Shown here piece by piece: positions 17,619-26,433 of a stretch of DNA of 64,000 bases. A program made the translations under genes and the position numbers. The notes beneath the pieces are model-generated. The model was not told the DNA's origin. It did not search any database and saw only the letters and a program-made list of their open reading frames with translations. This DNA comes from Polyangiaceae bacterium (GTDB taxonomy: Bacteria; Myxococcota_A; Polyangia; Polyangiales; Polyangiaceae): NCBI GenBank assembly GCA_016719945.1, contig JADJYE010000038.1, positions 1-64,000 of the forward strand, in the 5' to 3' direction. The first letter of the stretch is position 1. Every line of letters starts with the position of its first letter.

Positions 17619-18737
17619 TCAGCGAAACAGCGCGTGCTTTCCGAGGGCGCCCGGGGGGACGAGGTCGTCCGGACCGGCCTGTTTCTTGACGACGACGGAG
17701 CCGTCCTTCGAGACCGATCGCGCGAGCGTCGTCGTGCGCTGGGGGTCGGGTCGACCTTCGTCGAGCTCGACGATCGCGTGCGGCACGACCAGCGGGCAGG
17801 TCGGCGCATCGGTGAGGACGCACAGCAGCTCGAGGGTGGTCCGCGTGGTCTTCGCGGCCTCGGTGGAGGTGACCTCGTAGAGCACGCTCACCACGTCGCT
17901 CCTGCCCTCCAGCGGGCGCAGGATGCGCAACGGCTTCGCCTCTCGACCCTCGAGCTCGCCGAGCGGGCGGAGCCGGCCGCGCACGTCGGCGAGCGCCCAC
18001 GCCACCGACTCGGAGCCTGCCGCCACGCGCACGACCTCGATCGCGCGATCGGCGGGGTCTCCCCCCTCGAGCGGCAGGGGCGCGCACGAGCCGTCCGCGT
18101 CCTTCGGGAGACCGAGCGCGGCGCGCTCCCCGAGCAGGCAATCGCAGGCCTCCCGCAGCGTCGCGAACGAGCGATCGCAGACGCGAGGCGCCGGCGGGGG
18201 CGCGGGCGATGGGGCGCCCAGCGCGGCGAGGCGCTGCTCGACGGTGCGGTTCGGCCGCAGCGTCAGCGACTCGGCGTACGACTTCGCAGCTGCGGCCTTG
18301 TCGCCACGCGCCTCCTCGATGCGGCCGCGGTTGTAGAGCATCTGCGCGCGGGGCTTCGGATCGGTCGCCAGCTCGAGGCCCTGCGAGGTGGCCCTGGACG
18401 CGAGCTCGAGATCGCCCGCCTGGAACGCGGCCCAGCCGAGCTCGGAGAAGGCCATCGGGGACGGGGCCTGGGCCTCGGCGGCCTCGCGGAACGCGGCGGT
18501 CGCCTCCTTCCACTTGCCGTGGCTCGCGAGCGCGCGGCCCCGCGCGAGCGACGCGGCGGGCCCCTGACCGCTGGCCGTCGCCGCCGCGGTCGCGCCAGCC
18601 GACGCGCTCGCTTCGAGCGGCGCGGCGGTCGTCACAGGCGGGCTCGTGCCCGACGCGGACGACGTGGCAGAGCCGCCGCTCGGTCCGCACGAGAGGGCCG
18701 CCATCACCCCCCCGATCAGCGCAGCCCTCGGGTGCAC
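17619..18737 (-). CDS. TPR lipoprotein (paralogue of 53865-55184)
   Basis: GTG start at 18737 just 2 bp after the serS stop. Signal and lipobox appear as ALIGGVMAALSC, then a Ser/Ala/Thr-rich linker. Two to three TPR-like units follow (GRALASHGKWKEATAAFREA, AFSELGWAAFQAGDLELASR, MLYNRGRIEEARGDKAAAAK). Next comes a cysteine-containing domain (CDRSFATLREACDCLLGERA) and a C-terminal beta region ending KQAGPDDLVPPGALGKHALF. The protein at 53865-55184 has the same order of parts and similar wording (YNRGR/YTRGR, AAAKSYAESLTLRPN/AAKRDYAESLTLRDN), so the two are paralogues. Probably an outer-surface or periplasmic scaffold; no catalytic signature. Confidence 0.75.
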   Translation of the reverse strand: MHPRAALIGGVMAALSCGPSGGSATSSASGTSPPVTTAAPLEASASAGATAAATASGQGPAASLARGRALASHGKWKEATAAFREAAEAQAPSPMAFSELGWAAFQAGDLELASRATSQGLELATDPKPRAQMLYNRGRIEEARGDKAAAAKSYAESLTLRPNRTVEQRLAALGAPSPAPPPAPRVCDRSFATLREACDCLLGERAALGLPKDADGSCAPLPLEGGDPADRAIEVVRVAAGSESVAWALADVRGRLRPLGELEGREAKPLRILRPLEGRSDVVSVLYEVTSTEAAKTTRTTLELLCVLTDAPTCPLVVPHAIVELDEGRPDPQRTTTLARSVSKDGSVVVKKQAGPDDLVPPGALGKHALFR

Positions 18738-18738
18738 G

Positions 18739-20040
18739 TCAGGCTCGCTTCGTCAGCACCTCGGCGCCGACGTACGGGCGCAGCACCTCGGGGACGAGCA
18801 CGGTCCCGTCCTTCTGCTGGTATTGCTCGAGGATCGCGACGAGCGTGCGGCCGACCGCGAGGCCCGAGCCGTTCAGCGTGTGCACCAGGCGCGGCTTGCC
18901 CTTGGGCTCCGCCCGGTAGCGGATCTGCGCGCGCCGCGCCTGGTAGTCACCGAAGTTCGAGCAGCTCGAGATCTCGCGGAAGACCTTGTCGCTCGGCAGC
19001 CAGACCTCGAGGTCGTAGGTCTTCCTGGAGCCCGCCCCGAGATCGCCTGCGCAGAGCACGACGGTGCGGTAGTGCAGCCCGAGCTTCACCAGCACCTGCT
19101 CGGCGTCTCGCGTGAGCCGCTCGAGCTCCTCGTCGCTCTTCTCCGGCGTCGCGAACTTCACCAGCTCGACCTTCTGGAACTGGTGCTGGCGGATGAGCCC
19201 GCGGACGTCACGGCCGTGGCTCCCGGCCTCGGCGCGGAAGCACGGCGTGTACGCCGCGTACGACAGCGTGAGCTTGTCGCCCTCGAGGATCTCCTGCGCG
19301 TGGAGGTTGGTGACCGGGACCTCGGCGGTCGGGATCAAGTACAGGTCGTACCCGCGCTCGGGATCGGCCTTGTAGGTCTTGAAGAGATCGTCTGCGAACT
19401 TGGGGAGCTGGCCGGTCCCCATCAGGGCCGTGTCCTTCACGAGGAACGGGGGCAGGACCTCGGTGTAGCCGTGCTCGCGGGTGTGCAGGTCGAGCATGAA
19501 GCTGATGAGCGCGCGCTCGAGGCGCGCGGCGGCCCCGAACAGCACGGTGAACCGCGGGCCCGAGAGCTTCGCGGCTCGCTCGAAGTCGAGCAGCCCGAGG
19601 GCCTCGCCCACCTCCCAGTGCGGCTTCGGGGTGAAGTCGTACTCGCGAGGCTGCCCCCACGTGCGCACGACCTGGTTGCCCTCGGCGCCTTCGCCGTCGG
19701 GGATCGACGGATCGGGCGTGTTGGGGATCCCGAGCAGGCGTTGCTCGAGGTCGGCCTCGAGCTCGCCGAGCGTCTTCTCGAGCGCCTTCACTTCGTTCGA
19801 GAGCGTCTTGAGCTCCTCACGGCGCGCGGCGAACTCGGGCGAGCTCTTGTCCGCCTTGGCCATGGCGTTCGAGGCGGCGTTGCGCGCCGCGGCCTTGGTC
19901 TCGCTCTCGAGGATGGCTTGCCGCCGCTTCTGGACGAGCTCCGCCACGGGCTCGAGCTGGGCGGCCCACGCGGGGTTCCTCCGTACGAGGGCGGCGCGGA
20001 CTTCGTCGAGGCGATCGGCGACGTGACGGGGGTCGAGCAT
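18739..20040 (-). CDS. serS: Seryl-tRNA synthetase
   Basis: Charges tRNA-Ser with serine. The 433-residue length is typical. The N-terminal coiled-coil tRNA-binding arm spans about residues 30-100 (VAELVQKRRQAILESETKAA, ELKTLSNEVKALEKTLGELE). Class II motif 2 is FRAEAGSHGRDVRGLIRQHQ (268-287), followed by FQKVE. The serine/ATP site includes LIPTAEVPVTN and DLEVWLPS, and motif 3 is LNGSGLAVGRTLVAILE near the C-terminus. All key signatures are present and the frame is intact. The gene starts 77 bp after a lipoprotein gene and is followed within 2 bp by the TPR lipoprotein, an unusual partner for a tRNA synthetase. Confidence 0.97.
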   Translation of the reverse strand: MLDPRHVADRLDEVRAALVRRNPAWAAQLEPVAELVQKRRQAILESETKAAARNAASNAMAKADKSSPEFAARREELKTLSNEVKALEKTLGELEADLEQRLLGIPNTPDPSIPDGEGAEGNQVVRTWGQPREYDFTPKPHWEVGEALGLLDFERAAKLSGPRFTVLFGAAARLERALISFMLDLHTREHGYTEVLPPFLVKDTALMGTGQLPKFADDLFKTYKADPERGYDLYLIPTAEVPVTNLHAQEILEGDKLTLSYAAYTPCFRAEAGSHGRDVRGLIRQHQFQKVELVKFATPEKSDEELERLTRDAEQVLVKLGLHYRTVVLCAGDLGAGSRKTYDLEVWLPSDKVFREISSCSNFGDYQARRAQIRYRAEPKGKPRLVHTLNGSGLAVGRTLVAILEQYQQKDGTVLVPEVLRPYVGAEVLTKRA

Positions 20041-20117
20041 GCGCCTCTTTCCCCCGAGAGGCTCAGGGGGTCAAGACGACCCAGACGGGCCGGCGCCGCG
20101 CGGCCTGACGGGCTTCG

Positions 20118-20689
20118 TCAGTCGATGGTCGGTGAGCACGCGCCGATGCAGTCTCGACAGCCGGGGCACGAGCTCGTCGCGCAGTCGTCGCAGATCGAGT
20201 TGGGCGGGCAGGGGGTGAGCCGGGGCCGCAGCGCTGAGCGCACAGGCCCACGGAGAAGATGCAGACGTCCTGGCCCGCGCTCGAGCCGCAGTCGGCGTGA
20301 TCGTCGCAAGCGATCGGGGGCGGCGGATCGAACGGCAAACACCCGGGCGCGCAGTCGTTGCAGAACGGGCAGGACGACGTGGCGCACGGATCGCACACGA
20401 ACCCCTCGCTGCAGCCTTGCATCGGGCCACACCGGTCGATGCACGCACCTGTCCCGAACTGGCAGAGCTGCGTCGGCGCACAGTCGGTGTGGTCGCTGCA
20501 GAGCGACGTCCCGGAGAGCGTGGTGGTGGTGGTGGGAGAGGAGCTCGTCGTCGGCGACGCTCCGCTGCCGTCCCCGCCGTTGCCTCCTTGGCCTCCCTCG
20601 CCCCCGCCCGGCTCGTAGACGACGTTCGCGCCACAGGCGGCCGTCGAGAGGATCGACAAGACGAGCGTGACGGACCCCAGACCTCGCAT
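20118..20689 (-). CDS. Cysteine-rich lipoprotein (one frameshift)
   Basis: Starts MRGLGSVTLVLSILSTAACG at 20689, with a lipobox STAAC, then a Gly/Ser/Thr-rich spacer. Repeated cysteine modules follow: CSDHTDCAPTQLCQFGTGAC, CGPMQGCSEGFVCDPCATSS and CDDHADCGSSAGQDVC. After a G-run frameshift near 20222 the same kind of module continues in another frame (CGPRLTPCPPNSICDDC, SSCPGCRDCIGACSPTID), ending at 20118. Without correction the C-terminus becomes arginine-rich and runs on to 20063. Likely an outer-membrane-anchored protein stabilised by disulphides; function unknown. Confidence 0.7.
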
Positions 20690-20731
20690 GGCCGCCAGTC
20701 TAACAGCGTCGCCCTGGATCAGGGCCTCCCG

Positions 20732-22117
20732 TCACTGGACGAAGTAGTCCGCGGCCAGCAGCCCGCGCCGCCAGATCTCCAGGACGTGGCTGACGTCGAG
20801 CTCGGCGGTCACCGTGACGGTGGTCACCCCCTTCTTCGTGGTCGTCGTCTTCTCCACCTTCGTGGCGTGGCCGAGCACGACGAGGCCGTCCTCGGGCTGG
20901 GGGGTAAGCTCGGGCGCGTCGGCCAGCCGCAGCAGTAGCGAGACCTTCCAGATCTCGTCGCGCTTCTTGCATTGCGAGTCGTATTGGATCTTGCCGTCGG
21001 GGCCGACCTTGTCGGGCTTGTCAGCGTCTTTGCAGTCGTAGAGGACCCCGGTCTTCTTCTGCTCGCCCCCGAGCGATATCGCGAGCGCGCCCAGGTTGGG
21101 CTTGTCGAGCTTCACGACCGTGACGGGCACCCCGAACACCGACTGGCCGAGCGAGACGAGCCGCGCGGGATCGGCCGGGGCCTCCGCCGTGAGCGTCGAC
21201 GGCTCGATGGCCCGGACGGGGATGCGCGCCTCGAGATCGCGCGCCGCCTTCACGCGCCGCTCGAGCTCTTCGAGCCGAGCCGGCGCGAGCGGCGTGAGCA
21301 CGATGCCCGCGGGGAGCGCCTCGGGGTCTTGCCACGTGGGGAGCCCTTCGGAGCAGGTGACGTCGAGCTCTTCTTGTGGGGAGAGCGCGGGTCGCAGGAA
21401 CGGGGCCTGCTCGGACCGCTGACTCTGCAGGTAGTAGACCGTCTCGCGGTTCGCCTTCGCGAACGCGTCGAAGAGCGCGAGCTCCATCGCGTGGCGCGTG
21501 GCCACCGCCTCGGGGTACGAGCGCTCGAGCTGGCTTCGCAGCTGCACCAGCCCGCCCAGGTGTCGATACGGGTTCGGGTCAGCGCCGAGGCGTGACCGCT
21601 CCGACTCGAAGAGAGCTGCCGCCTCGGCGCGCTTGAGCTCCGTCGCGTCGAAGCGCGCCTGGCACGCCTCGAAGTGCTCCCGCATCGCGGCGGCGAGCGT
21701 CAGGGCCCCGAAGGTGACGTGACGGCTGCCGGGATCCGTGGGGAGGCGGTCCCAGCCGGGGAGCCACCTCGGGTCGGGGTTGGCCATGAAGGCCCGGGGG
21801 TTCTTCGCGTCGAGGTCCTTCGGGTCGTAGCCGGTGCGCCGCTGGAACGAGTCCGCGCACGCCGCGAAGTACACCGAGCAGGTCGCGGCGTTGGTGTCTT
21901 CGGTCGTCCAACCCTCGAAGGCCGCCATGACGGCGGCGGCGCGCTCGGCGTCCGAGGGCACAGGGGGCGGCTCGGGGCCGTTCGGCTGCGAGGGGCACCC
22001 GATCGCGGCCAGCGCGCTCAGGCAGAGCGCTGCGACCGCTGCCGCGGGTCGCTTCGGGCGTGGCGCCTTCGCGCGAGGATCGGAGCGCGGCTTCGCCTTC
22101 ACCGGTTCACCCGCCAT
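20732..22117 (-). CDS. Hypothetical lipoprotein
   Basis: The start is set at 22117 (MAGEPVKAKPRSDPRAKAPR) because it is followed by a signal helix and lipobox, AAAVAALCLSALAAIGC; upstream in-frame sequence overlaps the S4 gene. The 461-residue product has a helical middle (AMREHFEACQARFDATELKR, LVQLRSQLERSYPEAVATRH) and several cysteines. The C-terminal half is beta-rich (VFGVPVTVVKLDKPNLGALA, VLYDCKDADKPDKVGPDGKI, VSLLLRLADAPELTPQPEDG). It overlaps the last 11 bases of the S4-domain gene, so translation is probably coupled. Family not recognised. Confidence 0.75.
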   Translation of the reverse strand: MAGEPVKAKPRSDPRAKAPRPKRPAAAVAALCLSALAAIGCPSQPNGPEPPPVPSDAERAAAVMAAFEGWTTEDTNAATCSVYFAACADSFQRRTGYDPKDLDAKNPRAFMANPDPRWLPGWDRLPTDPGSRHVTFGALTLAAAMREHFEACQARFDATELKRAEAAALFESERSRLGADPNPYRHLGGLVQLRSQLERSYPEAVATRHAMELALFDAFAKANRETVYYLQSQRSEQAPFLRPALSPQEELDVTCSEGLPTWQDPEALPAGIVLTPLAPARLEELERRVKAARDLEARIPVRAIEPSTLTAEAPADPARLVSLGQSVFGVPVTVVKLDKPNLGALAISLGGEQKKTGVLYDCKDADKPDKVGPDGKIQYDSQCKKRDEIWKVSLLLRLADAPELTPQPEDGLVVLGHATKVEKTTTTKKGVTTVTVTAELDVSHVLEIWRRGLLAADYFVQ

Positions 22118-22514
22118 GGCCAGCCTTCCATCGATCCATGGCCCGCCGGTCTCGCTTCGTCGGTCGCCCCGCGAGGTACGCGGGCGCGGCGGTGCGCAGC
22201 TCCTCGAGCGTGCGCTCGCGCCTCGTGCGGCCGGCCTCGGTCTCACAATAGAGCTTCGCCGCGTCCGCGCCCTTGCCGCGCTTGTCGGAGACCGCGACGA
22301 CGAGGACCTCCCACGTGAGCTGCTCCTTCACGATCTCCAACGTCACCCCCGCGCTCACCGACTGTCCGGCCTTCGTCCGCTGCCCCTGCAGCTTCACGTG
22401 GCCCGCGCCGATGGCCTCGGTCGCTTGCGACCGCGTCTTGTAGAAGCGCGCGGCCCACAGCCATTTGTCCAGCCGCACCTTGGCCGGTCCGACCGGGGTC
22501 TCGGGTTCGTCCAC
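22107..22514 (-). CDS. S4-domain RNA-binding protein (Hsp15-like)
   Basis: A 135-residue protein with an N-terminal S4 domain: VRLDKWLWAARFYKTRSQAT, EAIGAGHVKLQGQRTKAGQS and VSAGVTLEIVKEQLTWEVLV. This is the pattern of Hsp15 (HslR), which binds stalled 50S subunits carrying nascent peptide. A basic C-terminal tail (RRERTLEELRTAAPAYLAGR, KRDRRAMDRWKAGHGG) also fits. The gene is divergent from the kinase gene at 22586, with 71 bp between them holding both promoters. Assignment to the family is good; ribosome rescue is the family role, not shown here. Confidence 0.85.
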   Translation of the reverse strand: MDEPETPVGPAKVRLDKWLWAARFYKTRSQATEAIGAGHVKLQGQRTKAGQSVSAGVTLEIVKEQLTWEVLVVAVSDKRGKGADAAKLYCETEAGRTRRERTLEELRTAAPAYLAGRPTKRDRRAMDRWKAGHGG

Positions 22515-22585
22515 CAGAGGGGCATGGTAGCAAGCCCTCCCCAGCGAGCGACAACACCCGCGGACAAGCTGTTACGCTTCGTCGC

Positions 22586-24388
22586 GTGCGCTACTGTGAG
22601 AGGTGCGGGGCGGCCTTTCGCTTCGCGAAGACGTGCCCCCGCGATGGGGTCCCCCTCGTAGCGGGCGCGGTCGATCCCCTCCTTGGCCGGGTGCTCGGCG
22701 GGCGCTATCGCATCCTCGATCGCATCGGCGCCGGAGGGATGGGGCAGGTCTATCGGGCCGCGCACACGCGCATCGCGTGCGTCTTCGCGGTGAAGGTCGT
22801 GTGGGGCGACTTCGCCTACGACCCGCAGATGCAGATCCGCTTCCTTCGGGAGGCCGAGGTCGCCAGCTGTCTCCAGAGCCGCCACATCGTGCGGGTCGTG
22901 GACTTCGCGGAGGAGGCGGGCTCCCTGCCGTACTTCGTGATGGAGTACCTCGACGGCCCCACGCTCTACGACGTCGTCGCTCGCTCGGGGCCGCTCGCCC
23001 CACCTCGCGCCGCGGAGATCGCGATGCGCATCGCCCGGGGCCTGTCTCACGCCCACGAGCGCGGCGTCGTCCACCGCGACCTGAAGCCCGAGAACATCGT
23101 GCTCGTGACCGAAGAGGACGAGCCCGACATCGTGAAGATCCTCGATTTCGGGGTCGCCCGGATGCGCGACGAGGAGCGCCTCACCGGGTTCGGCGTCACC
23201 GTCGGAACGCCCATGTACATGGCCCCCGAGCAGCTCGCCGCGGGGGAGCTCGATGGACGCGCGGACCTGTACGCGCTCGGCATCGTGCTCTTCGAGATGC
23301 TCTCCGGTGCTCCTCCCTTCACGGCGCGGGGCCTCCAAGAGCTCGCGCGCCAGCACATGCAGCAGCCGCCGCCGAGCCTGCGATCTCGGCTGGCGCCGAC
23401 CGACACCGTCCTGCTCGACGACGTCGTGCGCCGCCTCCTGGCGAAGGATGCGAACGATCGTCCGGCGTCCGCGAAGGACGTCATCGACGCGATCCAGCGG
23501 GCGCTGGCGCCAGGGTCGAGCTCGCATGGCACGCCGTCGCGCCGCAGCCCGATCCCCTCTGCGATCTCCGCCGACCTCCAGACCGTCATCTTGCAGGGCG
23601 CCCCCCGCTACAACGCGGGTGATCACGCGGGTTGCTACGCCCTGTACCGCTCGGTCGCGGAGCGCATCGTCGGCGCCGGCGCCGGGCTCGCGGCGGTGGA
23701 CGCGAGGCTCCGCGCCGCCCTCTCACGCGCAGCGACCCGCCAGAGCCCCACCGACGCGGCCTGGGAGATGCGGTACGGGTTCGACGACGTGCTGAGCGCG
23801 CCGGCGATCCCGCTCGGTCAAGGCGCCCTCATCGACGAGCTGGCGGCGTACGGCAGCGTGGTCCAGGGTCGCGAGACCCAGGGGCAGTTCGAGGTCGTGG
23901 GGGACTATCAGATCGCGTTCGCGCGCGCCCTCGCTGCGCGCCTGAGGAGCGACCCCCAATACGCAGCGCAGGCCCTGGCGCTGGAGGACGCGGCGAAGCG
24001 CGCCTCTGACGCGGGCGGCGGCCAGCAGGCGGTCCACATCCTCGACCCGCTCTTTGCTCGGCTGCGAAGCGGGGCGGACACCGCGCTCGCGGTGCCGCCG
24101 AGGCCGTCGCTCCCGCCCCTGTCGGCGTCGTTCGCGGTCAGCGACGGCGTCCGCCATGCGCTCGTTCGGGCGATCCGCGCGGGGGCCCCCGTCTATGACA
24201 ACGGGCAGCCCGACGTGTGTGAGCGCATCTACCGCCAGGTCGCCTCGGAGCTCGTCGCCCAGGCCGTCGACGGGGATCCTGTCTCGACGACGCTGCGCAG
24301 GGCGCTCAACGACGCCACCGGCCGTCCCCCCGCGGAGGCTGCGTGGGTGTTCCGACGCGCCTTCGACGCGCTCCTGGCGACCTCCTGA
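22586..24388 (+). CDS. Ser/Thr protein kinase with N-terminal zinc ribbon
   Basis: A 600-residue Hanks-type kinase; GTG start at 22586. A short zinc-ribbon-like N-terminus carries Cys 4, 7 and 17 (YCERCGAAFRFAKTCPRDG). The catalytic domain spans about 41-308, with glycine loop GAGGMG (48-53), Lys 70, HRDLKPEN (163-170), DFG (187-189) and MAPE; all catalytic residues are present. There is no transmembrane segment. The C-terminal 290 residues hold two related units (about 330-404 and 526-597) sharing GAPxYxxG, an AAW motif and an R-x-x-FD ending. They are probably a duplicated interaction domain. It overlaps the start of the DUF362 gene (TGATG), so the two are co-translated. Confidence 0.9.
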   Translation: MRYCERCGAAFRFAKTCPRDGVPLVAGAVDPLLGRVLGGRYRILDRIGAGGMGQVYRAAHTRIACVFAVKVVWGDFAYDPQMQIRFLREAEVASCLQSRHIVRVVDFAEEAGSLPYFVMEYLDGPTLYDVVARSGPLAPPRAAEIAMRIARGLSHAHERGVVHRDLKPENIVLVTEEDEPDIVKILDFGVARMRDEERLTGFGVTVGTPMYMAPEQLAAGELDGRADLYALGIVLFEMLSGAPPFTARGLQELARQHMQQPPPSLRSRLAPTDTVLLDDVVRRLLAKDANDRPASAKDVIDAIQRALAPGSSSHGTPSRRSPIPSAISADLQTVILQGAPRYNAGDHAGCYALYRSVAERIVGAGAGLAAVDARLRAALSRAATRQSPTDAAWEMRYGFDDVLSAPAIPLGQGALIDELAAYGSVVQGRETQGQFEVVGDYQIAFARALAARLRSDPQYAAQALALEDAAKRASDAGGGQQAVHILDPLFARLRSGADTALAVPPRPSLPPLSASFAVSDGVRHALVRAIRAGAPVYDNGQPDVCERIYRQVASELVAQAVDGDPVSTTLRRALNDATGRPPAEAAWVFRRAFDALLATS

Positions 24389-26409
24389 TGATGCCTCCCT
24401 GGTCCCGGCTCGCTGCTGTCGGCTGCGTCACGCTCGCGCTCGGATGCGGCGGGGGTGACGCAGGCGCGCCCTCGGCCAGCGCGAGCGCGTCGTCGTCCGC
24501 GTCGCTCGCGGCGCCCGTCACCACCACCTCCTCGCCGCTCGCGCCTACCGGCACGGCGAGCGCGGCCCTGCCCGACGCGATCTCCGGCGCCTCGACGCCG
24601 TACACCGGGCCGCCCGTGCTGGGGGAGGGCAAGCTCGACGGCGACGCGCTCAGGGCCCACAACCGCGAGCGGCTCAAGGGGGACACCTCCCCCGTCATCG
24701 CGCTGACCGGGGCCGACCCTGTCGCCCTCGGCAAGCGCCTGTGCGAGGCCGTCGTGCCCAGGCGGCCGCCCGGCGTGCCGGTGCTCGTGAAGCCGAACAT
24801 CGGCGGCTTCGACTCGATCAAGGACCCCGACAAGAGCGGCGGCGACGACGGCGTCGCCGGGAGGGTGACGAACCCTGAGTTCGTGCGCGGCGTCATCCAG
24901 TGCCTCAAGGAGCGAGGGCACACGAAGATCACCGTCGCCGACGGGTGGGGCGGACCCCACTCGTATTGGGAGAAGCTCGTGGTCGTGTCGGGCTTCGCGG
25001 AGATGGCCCGGCAGGAGGGTGTCCCGCTCGTGTGCATGTGCGACGACGGGACCTTCGACGTTCAGGGCGACAAACCGGGCAAGCCGTTCGCCGTCACCGG
25101 CATGGGCAAGACGCGGGTGCCCACCCTGCTGCTCCCGAAGGTGCTCGCGGAGCACCTGTCGGGTGGGCTCTTCGTGGAGGTGCCCAAGCTCAAGGCGCAC
25201 CGGTTCTCGGTCGTCTCGCTCGGCATCAAGAACCTCCAGGGCGTCGTGATGTCGAGCGTCGCCGCGCCCGCGCACCGCCAGAAGTTTCGCATGCACGAGG
25301 AGCTGAGGGAGTACCTCGAGGGCAAGAAGGCCGGGGCCGAGGATCGCGCGCTGTACGTGCGTTCGCTGGACCTCTTCGCGCAGCGCATCGTCGACGTGCT
25401 CGAGGTCGCGACGCCCGACGCGGTCTTGCTCGAGGGGACGCCCGCGATGATGGGCGACGGCTTTCAGCAGATGGTCCCGGTGACCCCGAGCATCGCGATC
25501 GGCGGCACGAACGTCGTGCGGGTCGATCAGGCGGGCTCGATGTTCCTCGGCGCCTGGGAGAACGACAAGCTCGCGCGCGGCCTCATGGGGCGCAAGAGCT
25601 CACCCTTGATCGAGGTCGCCGCCAAGCGTCTCGGGCTCGACCTCTCCTCCACCCAGATCGAGGGCGAAGCCGCCGACCTCGTGCGGGCAGGCCGCCCCTT
25701 CGTGTTCAAGGCCCTCGCGCCGTTCTCCCTCGCCGGGACCGAAGGGACGACGGGGCAGACGCCCGCGCCGAAGCCCTCCGGCGCGAAGGTGGCGAGCGCC
25801 GCAGCGGTCGGGGCCGACCCGATCAAGCTCGACGGCGCGCTCGACGAGGCGGCGTGGTCGCGAGCCAAGGTGCTGGAGTTCTCCACCGACTGGAAGGGAG
25901 GGGTGACCGGCGTGACGACGAAGGTCCGCTTCCTCTGGTCGCCCGACGCGCTCTTCGCGGGCTTCGAGCTCGAATCTGCGGGCTTCAACACCGACACGAC
26001 GAAGCCCACCGATCGGGATCGGCCGCGCCTCTACCAGGAAGACTGCGTCGAGCTGTTCCTCGCGCCCGACAGCAAGCAGCGGAGCCGCTACTTCGAGATC
26101 GAGGTCGGTCCGTTCGGTCACTTCCTCGACTTGTCCATCGATCGCGGCGCCAAGAAGGAGGACGTCGGCTGGAGCAGCGGGCTCACCGTCGGCACGCGCC
26201 GCGACGTGGCGGCGTCGCGCGGCACGATCGAGGTTCGCCTCTCCGCGCCGGAGATCAAGGCCGCGCTCAAGAGCGGCGGCGAGCTCGGCCTCGCGCTCTA
26301 CCGCATGGAGGGCAAGGCTGACCGGCGGTACCTCGCGTGGAGCCCGACCCTGACGGACAAGCCCAACTTCCACGTGCCCGAGCGCTTCGGGACCCTCTCA
26401 CTGGAGTGA
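24388..26409 (+). CDS. DUF362 lipoprotein with CBM9-like domain
   Basis: A 673-residue lipoprotein: MMPPWSRLAAVGCVTLALGC is the signal and lipobox, followed by a Ser/Ala linker. Residues about 80-450 form a DUF362 domain (PVIALTGADPVALGKRLCEA, GVPVLVKPNIGG, HTKITVADGWGGPHSYWEK, VPKLKAHRFSVVSLGIKNLQ, GTPAMMGDGFQ). DUF362 proteins are often linked to iron-sulphur or redox contexts, but the reaction is undefined. The C-terminal 190 residues resemble a family 9 carbohydrate-binding module (IKLDGALDEAAWSRAKVLEF, YQEDCVELFLAPDSKQRSRY). The fusion suggests a cell-surface protein that binds glycans. It is coupled to the kinase upstream and converges with the HTTM gene. Confidence 0.85.
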   Translation: MMPPWSRLAAVGCVTLALGCGGGDAGAPSASASASSSASLAAPVTTTSSPLAPTGTASAALPDAISGASTPYTGPPVLGEGKLDGDALRAHNRERLKGDTSPVIALTGADPVALGKRLCEAVVPRRPPGVPVLVKPNIGGFDSIKDPDKSGGDDGVAGRVTNPEFVRGVIQCLKERGHTKITVADGWGGPHSYWEKLVVVSGFAEMARQEGVPLVCMCDDGTFDVQGDKPGKPFAVTGMGKTRVPTLLLPKVLAEHLSGGLFVEVPKLKAHRFSVVSLGIKNLQGVVMSSVAAPAHRQKFRMHEELREYLEGKKAGAEDRALYVRSLDLFAQRIVDVLEVATPDAVLLEGTPAMMGDGFQQMVPVTPSIAIGGTNVVRVDQAGSMFLGAWENDKLARGLMGRKSSPLIEVAAKRLGLDLSSTQIEGEAADLVRAGRPFVFKALAPFSLAGTEGTTGQTPAPKPSGAKVASAAAVGADPIKLDGALDEAAWSRAKVLEFSTDWKGGVTGVTTKVRFLWSPDALFAGFELESAGFNTDTTKPTDRDRPRLYQEDCVELFLAPDSKQRSRYFEIEVGPFGHFLDLSIDRGAKKEDVGWSSGLTVGTRRDVAASRGTIEVRLSAPEIKAALKSGGELGLALYRMEGKADRRYLAWSPTLTDKPNFHVPERFGTLSLE

Positions 26410-26433
26410 GCGGCCGAGCGCCGTTCAGCGGCC

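Noticed and set aside
17593..18690. Large frame opposite and within the TPR lipoprotein gene
   Set aside because: Arginine-rich shadow typical of GC-rich DNA; the lipoprotein frame has a signal, lipobox and a paralogue.
26410..26433. Bidirectional terminator between the DUF362 and HTTM genes
   Set aside because: There is some GC-rich complementarity but no clear stem with a T-tract on either strand.
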